NCBI GenBank assembly: GCA_041481485.1
Contig: JBGPBY010000217.1
Location: 1 to 11,615 of the forward strand
Origin: JBGPBY01 sp041481485
Lineage (GTDB): Bacteria > Acidobacteriota > Terriglobia > 20CM-2-55-15
DNA length: 11,615 nucleotides
Reading direction: 5' to 3'
Both the position numbers and the translations under genes were made by a program. Of the stretch, positions 1-6,224 are shown piece after piece. The notes under the pieces are model-generated. The model saw only the letters and a program-made list of their open reading frames with translations. It ran no database searches and was not told the origin of the DNA. Each line of letters begins with the position of its first letter. The stretch's first letter is position 1.

Positions 1-39
1 GGGGACAACCCCGCCGCGGAATTTGACTGTTGCCTGAAG

Positions 40-151
40 GAATGCGACTCCCCACTGTAGGGGCGGTCTATGACCGCCCGCAATTTTGAGGAATGCAGTC
101 CTTCAAATTGTGGGCGGTCATAGACCGCCCCTACAGTGGGGAGTCGCATTC
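40..151. repeat. REPIN-like palindromic repeat, copy 1
   Basis: The two outer arms (40-79 and 112-151) are perfect reverse complements over 40 nt. They enclose a 32-nt centre (80-111) that is itself partly self-complementary. Each arm also contains a smaller palindrome, GGGCGGTC-TAT-GACCGCCC (61-79) and its inverse (112-130), so the element can form one long hairpin or two short ones. A related copy lies at 11506 to the window end, with the same 24-nt arm core and a centre of equal length that matches at about 23 of 32 positions. This two-inverted-units design resembles REPIN/MITE-type non-autonomous elements; no transposase is nearby. It sits just beyond the 3' end of the minus-strand gene and could act as a transcript-end hairpin, but there is no T-run. 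No target-site duplication is obvious. Confidence 0.9.
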
Positions 152-182
152 ATTCCCGACTTCATAGACTGCGCTTACAGCC

Positions 183-3100
183 TCAGTAGGCTTCCACCTC
201 CGTAATACGGCTGTAGGAATTCAGCGCGCCGGTCACATTGATGCGAATGGCGGTCGTGTTCACTGCGGGGAAGGCGATTCTCTGCCAAACCAGCGTGTTC
301 CCGCTGATGATTCCTCCAGGAACATTCACCCAGTTCGTTCCGTCGAAATACTGAACCTGGAAACTGGTAATTCCATACAGGGTAAACGGCATTCCCGGAG
401 TTGGTATAGCTGGCGCCGAGAAATTATCCTGAACCGTGAAAACATCTACTTCGCTGATTGTCTTCGGGCCGGCGAAGTTGATCTGCAGGAAGTCCGGAAA
501 CAAATTCGCCGAAGCGTCGTTCCAGCCACCGCCATTGCCCCAGTTCTGGCCTTTGCGATCGCCGTCAATGGCGCCGGATGGAGCATAGCTTGAATCGAAG
601 AACGACGACGCCGTTGCTGTTGCTCCATTGGCCGCCGAAGCCACGTTGGCCGCAGTGTTAACGACGGAACTGGAAGTTGTGAAGCTCCACCAGGTTCCGC
701 CGTCGCCTTCCGTGGTGCCTGTGCCATTACGTGCACGAACCTGCCAGAAGTATGTTCCCGCGTTCAACCCACCCACGGCAATGCTGGTGCCGAAAGTGCT
801 GGTCCAGCTGGTGTCGCAGGTGTTGTTGTTGGTCGTGTCCACGCAATACTCATAGCTGGTCGCCCCGCTACTGGCTCCCCAACTCAATGTGGGAACCAGA
901 GGTTGACCGGCCGCTGCGTTTGCGGGACTGTTCTTGGCTGGCGCGCCCGGAGCGACATTCAGACCCGAATATGCTTCCAATTCGGTGATCCGGCTATAAC
1001 CGCCCAATGCTCCTGCAACAACCACGCGGATTCGCGGCGTCGTGACCGGCGCAATCGGAATCTGGCGCCAGACCTGATTGTTTCCCGCGATGCTACCTCC
1101 CGTTACCGTCACCCATGCCGATCCATCCCAGTACTGAACCTGGAATGTGGTGATGCCGTAGAGTGTAAACGGCATGCCCAGCGTTGGCTCAGCTGGGTTG
1201 GCAAAGTTATCCTGGACTGTAAAGATATCGATTTCATCGATGGTCTGCGGTCCGGCGAAGTCCACCTGCAGGATATCCGGGAACACTCCTGAGGTCGCGT
1301 CATTCCAGCCTCCGCCATTTCCCCATGCGACGCCCTTGCGATCTCCGTTTATCGCTCCGCTCGGCGAATATCCGGAATTGACGAAAGACGACGCTGTCGC
1401 CGTGGCGCCGTTTGCAGCAGAAGCCACATTGACATGTCCGCCTGACGATGACGAAGTCGTAAAACTCGCCCAGACACCGAGGTCTGCTTCTGTGGTTCCT
1501 GTGGTGTTACGGGCGCGCACCTGCCAGAAGTACGTAAGTCCAGCATTCAATCCGGGCGCGAACGCGCTGGTGCTGGCCGTGCTGACCCACGCCGTGTCAC
1601 ATGCGTTGTTATTGGTTGTATCGATGCAGTATTCGTAGCTGGCGGCGCTGCTGCTCGATCCCCAACTCAATGCCGGATTGACCGACTGATTAGCGGCTCC
1701 ATTTGCAGGAGCACTCTTGGCAAAAGTTCCCGGGGCAACAGCCGTACCGGAATATGCTTCAACTTCTGTGATCCGGCTGTAGCTGTTCATCGCTCCATGG
1801 ATATAGATGCGAATCTTCGTCGTCCGTATGGCTGCGAATCCAATCTGCCGCCACACCTGATTGTTTCCAGTGATGTTGCCTCCCGGAATCACCGCCCACG
1901 AGAGTCCATCCCAGTATTGGGCCTCGAAGTCGGTGATGCCATAAAGCGTGAATGGCAATCCCAACGTGGGCTCCACCGGATTGGCATGGTTATCCTGGAC
2001 TGTGAAAACGTCGATCTCGTTGATCGTCTGCGGTCCGGCGAAGTCCACCTGCAGGATGTCCGGGAACGCTCCTGCAGTTCCGTCGTTCCAGCCGCCGCCA
2101 TTGCCCCACGACAATCCCTTGCGGTCCCCGTTGATGGCTCCGCTGGGGAGATAGCTGGAATTAACGGTCGACGACGCGCTTGCGACGGCGCCGTTAGCCG
2201 CCGCGGCAACGTTGACGCGGCCACCGCCTGATGTGGTGTTGTTGATTGTGACTGCAATCTCCGAAGACGTCGTGTGATTTCCAGCTCCATCCCGGGCGAT
2301 AGCGGTCAACGTACGAGACCCGTTGGAAAACGTTGTCGTGTCCCAGCTGATCGAATACGGAGACGAAGTGACTTCCTCACCGAGGTTATTACCATCCAGC
2401 TGGAACTGCACGCCGGCGACTCCGACATTGTCATCTGCATCCGCCGACACCGTCACTGTCCCGGAGACATTGGCGTCATTTGCCGGCTGCGTCAACGTGA
2501 CCGACGGAGCTTCGCCGTCACCAGGTTCTCCTCCACCGGCTCCTTCTCCGACAACGGCAAATGAAACCCACGCTTTATATTGGGAATCGTCCGACGAAAC
2601 CCATGCTGCCGCGTAGCTGCCCGGTTCTTCCGGAGCAAAGAATGTCACCGTCCCGGTATTTCCAGACGGTGTCGCATAACGGAAGTCGATATATGCACCC
2701 ACGCCTTCCCGCAACCCACCTCCCGGTTCGCCGTCTTCTTCGGAGTCATAGATTCCGATATATCCGTATCCGGCTCCGGCAGGCTTAGTCCAGGTAACGG
2801 TGACCGGATCGCCGGGACCATAGGGAATATTCGGCACCGTCAAGGAATAGCCGGGAACCTGGGGTACAGTCTGATTGAGTTGAGATGAAAAGAACGACAT
2901 TGCCTTAAATTGGCCATCACTGGCGGACACCCAGCCCACCCAATATCCGCCGGGTTCAGGTGCTTCCATCGTCACAGTTCCACTGGTTGCGGAAGAATTC
3001 GGATAGGTAAACGCCAGAAACCCAAACGGGGCTGCCCGATCAGAATCGTAAATGCCGATAAAGCCATCGCCTGCGCCTTGCGGCCGAGTCCATGAAACGG

Positions 3101-3251
3101 TAAGGTCTTCGCCCCAGTTTGCCGGATTCGGATCGACTGTCAGTGAGTATCCCGGCACGTCCGAGGCAACCGCCGGAGACGCGGCTGTGCAAAGAAGTGA
3201 AATGAGCAATGCTCCCAAAAACAAAAACATTCGAACCTGACGTCGTGTCAT
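183..3251 (-). CDS. Secreted multidomain protein with three discoidin-like and two Fn3-like repeats
   Basis: This encodes 1022 residues with a Sec signal peptide: basic n-region (RRQVR), hydrophobic core at about 8-24, likely cleavage after AVA at 29. Cys21 has no lipobox. Two related beta-sandwich modules follow (about 32-125 and 132-233; GYSLTV, TVTWTKP, GYIGIYDS), resembling SKICH-like folds by pattern only. Next come a Gly-rich linker (234-248), a bacterial Ig-like Big_7-type domain (249-337) and an alternating array: discoidin/F5-8C-like (345-500), Fn3-like (502-603), discoidin (606-762), Fn3 (766-860), discoidin (867-1022). Each discoidin has NGDRKG, WGNGGGWND, PFTLYGIT and YSRITE motifs; each Fn3 has a Cys pair nine residues apart, apparently the only cysteines in the mature chain. 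There is no membrane anchor, sorting motif or catalytic domain. The start at 3251 is preferred over upstream in-frame starts (to 3410) because the signal peptide and a good ribosome-binding site begin here. The likely role is glycan binding or adhesion at the cell surface; the ligand is unknown. Confidence 0.88.
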   Translation of the reverse strand: MTRRQVRMFLFLGALLISLLCTAASPAVASDVPGYSLTVDPNPANWGEDLTVSWTRPQGAGDGFIGIYDSDRAAPFGFLAFTYPNSSATSGTVTMEAPEPGGYWVGWVSASDGQFKAMSFFSSQLNQTVPQVPGYSLTVPNIPYGPGDPVTVTWTKPAGAGYGYIGIYDSEEDGEPGGGLREGVGAYIDFRYATPSGNTGTVTFFAPEEPGSYAAAWVSSDDSQYKAWVSFAVVGEGAGGGEPGDGEAPSVTLTQPANDANVSGTVTVSADADDNVGVAGVQFQLDGNNLGEEVTSSPYSISWDTTTFSNGSRTLTAIARDGAGNHTTSSEIAVTINNTTSGGGRVNVAAAANGAVASASSTVNSSYLPSGAINGDRKGLSWGNGGGWNDGTAGAFPDILQVDFAGPQTINEIDVFTVQDNHANPVEPTLGLPFTLYGITDFEAQYWDGLSWAVIPGGNITGNNQVWRQIGFAAIRTTKIRIYIHGAMNSYSRITEVEAYSGTAVAPGTFAKSAPANGAANQSVNPALSWGSSSSAASYEYCIDTTNNNACDTAWVSTASTSAFAPGLNAGLTYFWQVRARNTTGTTEADLGVWASFTTSSSSGGHVNVASAANGATATASSFVNSGYSPSGAINGDRKGVAWGNGGGWNDATSGVFPDILQVDFAGPQTIDEIDIFTVQDNFANPAEPTLGMPFTLYGITTFQVQYWDGSAWVTVTGGSIAGNNQVWRQIPIAPVTTPRIRVVVAGALGGYSRITELEAYSGLNVAPGAPAKNSPANAAAGQPLVPTLSWGASSGATSYEYCVDTTNNNTCDTSWTSTFGTSIAVGGLNAGTYFWQVRARNGTGTTEGDGGTWWSFTTSSSVVNTAANVASAANGATATASSFFDSSYAPSGAIDGDRKGQNWGNGGGWNDASANLFPDFLQINFAGPKTISEVDVFTVQDNFSAPAIPTPGMPFTLYGITSFQVQYFDGTNWVNVPGGIISGNTLVWQRIAFPAVNTTAIRINVTGALNSYSRITEVEAY
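186..2220 (-). repeat. 783-bp tandem coding repeat (2.6 copies)
   Basis: The discoidin plus Fn3 module recurs with a period of exactly 783 bp (261 codons). The conserved GCTTC that encodes the end of each discoidin domain begins at 190, 973 and 1756. Positions 1243-1274 and 2026-2057 are identical over 32 nt and lie 783 bp apart. The last unit ends after the discoidin half, directly at the stop codon. This indicates in-frame tandem duplication, with little later insertion or deletion. Confidence 0.85.
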
Positions 3252-3259
3252 CGGATACA

Positions 3260-3266
3260 CCCCTTT
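3260..3266 (-). promoter_or_regulatory. Ribosome-binding site fixing the start of the secreted protein
   Basis: On the minus strand AAAGGGG precedes the ATG at 3251 with an 8-nt spacer (TGTATCCG). The ATG begins a classic signal peptide. The next upstream in-frame Met codon, at 3275, would place charged and polar residues before the signal peptide and lies upstream of this site, so 3251 is the best start. Confidence 0.65.
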
Positions 3267-3333
3267 ATTTGGCATACTGCCGTGTGTTGCTTTGTCCTGT
3301 TTTCTGCTTTGGATTCCAGGCGTCCAATCGGCA

Positions 3334-3380
3334 CAATTCCAATTCAAGGTTAATCGTGGATTAAATCCTGTTTGGAATTG
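3334..3380. promoter_or_regulatory. 47-nt nested stem-loop/dyad in the surface-protein leader
   Basis: CAATTCCAA (3334-3342) is the exact inverse of TTGGAATTG (3372-3380). Inside it AGG (3347-3349) can pair with CCT (3367-3369), and TTAATC (3350-3355) is inverse to GATTAA (3359-3364) around a GTG loop. That gives about 18 base pairs, with a small internal loop and a 2-nt bulge. No T-run follows on either strand, so it does not look like an intrinsic terminator. If the promoter at 3396-3424 is right, it lies in the first part of the 5' leader of the surface-protein mRNA, where it could be an operator or an RNA control element. Confidence 0.5.
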
Positions 3381-3395
3381 CAACCACCGGGACGA

Positions 3396-3424
3396 GAAAT
3401 AAGCAAACAAGGACTTTATGTCAA
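3396..3424 (-). promoter_or_regulatory. Candidate sigma70-type promoter for the secreted protein
   Basis: On the minus strand a perfect TTGACA (3424 down to 3419) is followed by a 17-nt spacer and TATTTC (3401 down to 3396). The -35 is exact and the spacing optimal, but the -10 matches TATAAT at only three of six positions. Transcription would start near 3389, giving a leader of roughly 138 nt before the ATG at 3251. No transcript data support it. Confidence 0.35.
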
Positions 3425-3450
3425 ATGAATATTTCCTGACCCAGTTTCTT

Positions 3451-3489
3451 TGTCAGATAAGTGATATTGAATCTGTCAGTTATCTGGCA
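3451..3489. promoter_or_regulatory. 14-bp imperfect inverted repeat, possible operator
   Basis: TGTCAGATAAGTGA (3451-3464) and the reverse complement of 3476-3489 (TGCCAGATAACTGA) match at 12 of 14 positions around an 11-nt spacer. The site lies 66 bp upstream of the operon's first ATG and just upstream of the candidate minus-strand promoter, a usual place for a shared regulator site. There is no T-run, so it is not a typical terminator. The cognate regulator is unknown and none is encoded in the window. Confidence 0.4.
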
Positions 3490-3537
3490 ACCGCCATGGC
3501 TGCTGACAATCGGCCCCAATACGTTCGTCCCGGCTGC

Positions 3538-3554
3538 AATGCGACTCCCGTAGG
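3538..3554 (+). repeat. Possible remnant of the flanking repeat's outer end
   Basis: AATGCGACTCCC followed by GTAGG matches the outer end of the palindromic repeat at 41-52 and 57-61, with a 4-nt deletion between the two blocks. It ends directly at the ATG of the first operon gene, so it forms the immediate leader. The match is short (12 plus 5 nt) and could be chance. Confidence 0.35.
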
Positions 3555-4799
3555 ATGATGATCCGCGAACTACCTGACCCGTTCGTTCAGGAAAAAAGCA
3601 AGGAACCGGCACTTTGGCTCAGGGTCCGTCCTGTCCTCGGAAGGATCAAAAGACGATGGTTTTCGTGGCTGGAACCGAAGGCGTTACCCCCTTCGCCTGT
3701 GATTGGTTTCACGGGCGGCGCCATCGGACCTCTCAAAAAGAGGGCGCTGCTGGTTTACCTGGTTCAAGCGTTGAATAAGTCTCCGGAAGAATTGCGCAAA
3801 GCTCCAACCAATACTGTGCAGTCTCTGGAAATAGCCCGGGCTCTCAATCGTCTGGGATACACCGTGGATGCGGTCGACTGGCAGGATAAGGCATTCGTTC
3901 CCGAAAGGCATTATGACGTTTGCGTTGGCATGCACTACAACTATGGACGGCTTCTCCCCATGCTGAAAGCGCAACGAACCATCAACATCTACTACGCGAC
4001 GGGAGCTTACTGGCAATTCGAAAATGAAGCGGAAGCCGCGCGGTCCGACTACCTGCTAAAGCGGCGCGGCATCGACATTCGACTGCCCGAAAGGTTGACC
4101 GCGAACGATTGGGCTCAGGAGTCGGACGCCATCGTCGCCCTCGGGGACGGATTTAATGAAGCGCTGTACACCCCACACAACAAGCAGGTCTTCAGCATCG
4201 ATCATGTTGCGATTCCGTCAACTCCTCCGAATTTCGAATCCAAGGATTTTCAGGGAGAAGCCCGGCGAAATTTTCTCTGCATTGTCGGCACAGGCTTGTT
4301 GCATAAGGGAGTGGATCTGGTTCTGGAGGCCTTCGCGGGACTAGGCGATTGCCATCTCTGGTTGTGTGGAGGATTGCATCCGAATCTCGAAGAAGAGTTT
4401 ATGCGTGCGTACCGCAAGGAATTGTTTGACACACCAAACATTCACCCGGTTGGTGTGGTCGACCGCCAGGGCCTCAATCAGCTGGGCGAAATGTGTATTG
4501 CATCCGTTCATGCGTCCTGCTCGGAAAGTATGGCCACGTCCGTGCTCGATACGATGGTGCGGGGACTAATTCCGATCGTGACTCGAGAATCGGGAGTGAG
4601 TACGGAAGGGTTAGGAATGACCTTTAGGGAGGCAACTGTCGAGGAGATTCAAAGGTGCGTTCTCGAAATGGCGAACACCCCGCCGGAGGTTTGCCGGAAA
4701 ATGGCAAAAGATGCGTATCAGACAGCCATCACCCGGTACACACTGGAGCGGTATATTCACAACATGGAGCAAATCTTACGGACAATTCTGGCTGAATGA
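3555..4799 (+). CDS. GT4-type (group 1) glycosyltransferase
   Basis: This encodes 414 residues, a normal length for a GT-B retaining glycosyltransferase that transfers a sugar from a nucleotide donor to a growing lipid-linked glycan at the inner face of the membrane. After about 60 variable basic residues, the N-terminal Rossmann-like half starts at RALLVYL and includes the acceptor-side helix EIARALNRLGYTV. The C-terminal half has the strand/loop IVGTGLLHKGVD, with Lys251 as the expected donor-phosphate contact, and a CSESMATSVLD segment where the usual E-x7-E donor motif is E324-x7-D332. There is no signal peptide or membrane segment. The start is ATG 3555 or ATG 3558; no strong ribosome-binding site precedes either, and an in-frame stop lies at 3504-3506. 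The stop overlaps the next gene by 4 bp. Donor and acceptor cannot be read from sequence. Confidence 0.88.
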   Translation: MMIRELPDPFVQEKSKEPALWLRVRPVLGRIKRRWFSWLEPKALPPSPVIGFTGGAIGPLKKRALLVYLVQALNKSPEELRKAPTNTVQSLEIARALNRLGYTVDAVDWQDKAFVPERHYDVCVGMHYNYGRLLPMLKAQRTINIYYATGAYWQFENEAEAARSDYLLKRRGIDIRLPERLTANDWAQESDAIVALGDGFNEALYTPHNKQVFSIDHVAIPSTPPNFESKDFQGEARRNFLCIVGTGLLHKGVDLVLEAFAGLGDCHLWLCGGLHPNLEEEFMRAYRKELFDTPNIHPVGVVDRQGLNQLGEMCIASVHASCSESMATSVLDTMVRGLIPIVTRESGVSTEGLGMTFREATVEEIQRCVLEMANTPPEVCRKMAKDAYQTAITRYTLERYIHNMEQILRTILAE

Positions 4800-6220
4800 C
4801 ACTTTACGTTGGTTGCCTTGCGGCATTGCTAATGGTTTGCGCCGGGATGTTTGTGCGCAACTATGCCGCAAAGCAACTGCTGCTGCTCGCGGGAAGTTAC
4901 GTCTTCTATCAATTCTGGGGACTGTCGTTTCTGGCGGTGTTGATCGCCAGTTCGATTGTGAATTTTTACCTGGGGGTATGGCTGCGGCGGCATCCAGGTA
5001 TCGGCTGGCTTTGGGTCGGGATTATTTTCAACGTCCTCGCTCTCAGTTTCTACAAGTATGTCCCGGCTTTCTCTGCGGCGCCGGACTTCTTCCAACACAT
5101 CGCGATGCCAGCCGGAATGTCCTTTTGGACATTTCAGGCTTTGAGTTACTTATTCGATGTCTATCACGAAGACGAAATGGATCCCACGCTCCTGGAGTTC
5201 TGCCTATACATGGCATTCTGGCCAACGGTGTTGATGGGTCCGATTTGCCGCCTGCCCAAAATGCTGCCGCAGTTCCGGAAGACCGGCAGATTTGTTGCGG
5301 CAAACGTGGAATCAGGGTCCAGGCGCATCGTCATGGGACTGTTCATGAAGCTGGTCCTGGCGCAGATTCTGGGGCCGGTTGTGAATCGAAGCTTCGACCA
5401 GGCCGGCAAGAATTGGGGCGGACTCGATGTCTGGCTGCTTGCAGTAGGATTTGGCTTCCAGCTGTTTTTCGATTTCGCTGGTTACTCCAACATCGTGATC
5501 GGTGCTGCTAAAATGTTTGGTTTTCAGCTGGAGGAAAACTTTAATTCCCCGTACCGTTCATCATCGCCTTCGATGTTCTGGACGCGATGGCATATGTCGC
5601 TCTCTTCCTGGATTCGTGATTATGTTTTTGTTCCCATGGCGGCACTGTTCCGGTCACCCTCGTGGCGATATGTGGTGCTGGTTCTTTCCATGGCGCTATT
5701 CGGCCTGTGGCACGGCGCCAAAGTGACATTTGTTTTGTGGGGTATATGCCAGGGGATTCTCCTGGCCCTGCATCGGCTGGTCCTCGAACTTCAACGCAGG
5801 TTTAAGCTTAAGACTGGCGCTTTGCTGGACAGCTTTGGCGGGTGGATCGTTACTTTTGTGGGAATCACACTGGGTTGGGTTCTCTTTCGGGCAAACGACC
5901 TTCACCAGGCGGCCGTCATGTATGGCGCGATATTGTCTGCGGGCAGCTACCGAAAGACGGAACTGCCGCTGAATTACTATCGAGCTCTGATTGTTCTCGT
6001 CGCGGGATACTTCGCGCTCCGTGCGGCGATGGAGTCCCGGATTTTTCACCGGATTTCGGCATCGTTTCAGATTGCCGAAGAAAATCCGGGGTTCCTCAGA
6101 TTGTGCTGGGGCAACCTGTGGTGGGCAGTGGCGCCGCCGATTGTCATGCTTATCATCGTCGCGGTCCTGGTCTTGTCACGTACGGCGACCGTTACTCCGT
6201 TCATGTACTCGGCCTTTTAG
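4796..6220 (+). CDS. MBOAT-family O-acyltransferase (AlgI/DltB-like)
   Basis: This encodes 474 residues, a polytopic membrane protein with hydrophobic segments from residue 1 onward (about 1-20, 26-63, 68-89) to about 441-461. Family signatures are clear: FDFAGYSNIVIGAAKMFGF, ENFNSPY, FWTRWHMSLSSWIRDY with His266, and GLWHGA with the likely catalytic His306. AlgI-type MBOAT proteins carry an acyl group, usually acetyl, through the membrane for attachment to exported polysaccharide, often passing it to a separate periplasmic SGNH/AlgJ/AlgX-type partner. No such partner is encoded in this window. The ATG overlaps the preceding stop (ATGA), implying translational coupling, and the next gene starts 4 bp after the stop. 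O-acetylation of the glycan made by the neighbouring transferases is the likely role; the acyl donor and target are inferred. Confidence 0.93.
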   Translation: MTLYVGCLAALLMVCAGMFVRNYAAKQLLLLAGSYVFYQFWGLSFLAVLIASSIVNFYLGVWLRRHPGIGWLWVGIIFNVLALSFYKYVPAFSAAPDFFQHIAMPAGMSFWTFQALSYLFDVYHEDEMDPTLLEFCLYMAFWPTVLMGPICRLPKMLPQFRKTGRFVAANVESGSRRIVMGLFMKLVLAQILGPVVNRSFDQAGKNWGGLDVWLLAVGFGFQLFFDFAGYSNIVIGAAKMFGFQLEENFNSPYRSSSPSMFWTRWHMSLSSWIRDYVFVPMAALFRSPSWRYVVLVLSMALFGLWHGAKVTFVLWGICQGILLALHRLVLELQRRFKLKTGALLDSFGGWIVTFVGITLGWVLFRANDLHQAAVMYGAILSAGSYRKTELPLNYYRALIVLVAGYFALRAAMESRIFHRISASFQIAEENPGFLRLCWGNLWWAVAPPIVMLIIVAVLVLSRTATVTPFMYSAF

Positions 6221-6224
6221 CAAG

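Larger units (their letters stand above)
3252..3554. other. Divergent intergenic region between the surface protein and the glycan operon
   Basis: This 303-bp stretch has no credible gene and separates the two divergent transcription units. It contains, from left to right: a ribosome-binding site for the minus-strand gene, a 47-nt nested dyad (3334-3380), a candidate minus-strand promoter (3396-3424), a 14-bp imperfect inverted repeat (3451-3489) and a short stretch matching the end of the flanking palindromic repeat (3538-3554). I could not identify a convincing plus-strand promoter for the operon. Confidence 0.7.

Noticed and set aside
40..151. CRISPR repeat or intrinsic terminator
   Set aside because: There is no regularly spaced direct-repeat array, and no T-run follows the hairpin on either strand.
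3186..3251. Lipoprotein signal in the surface protein
   Set aside because: Cys21 is preceded by SLL rather than a lipobox with a small residue at -1; the AVA site at 27-29 fits signal peptidase I.
3252..3410. N-terminal extension of the surface protein to an upstream in-frame start at 3410
   Set aside because: The extension would put 53 polar residues before a clear signal peptide; the ATG at 3251 has its own ribosome-binding site.
3421..3612. 63-residue minus-strand ORF in the divergent region
   Set aside because: It overlaps the first glycosyltransferase antisense, crosses the inverted repeat, and has no recognisable motif.
5991..6224. Upstream extension of the amide ligase into the MBOAT gene
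   Set aside because: The added residues are Arg/Ser-rich shadow sequence of the MBOAT frame; the family N-terminus aligns with ATG 6225.
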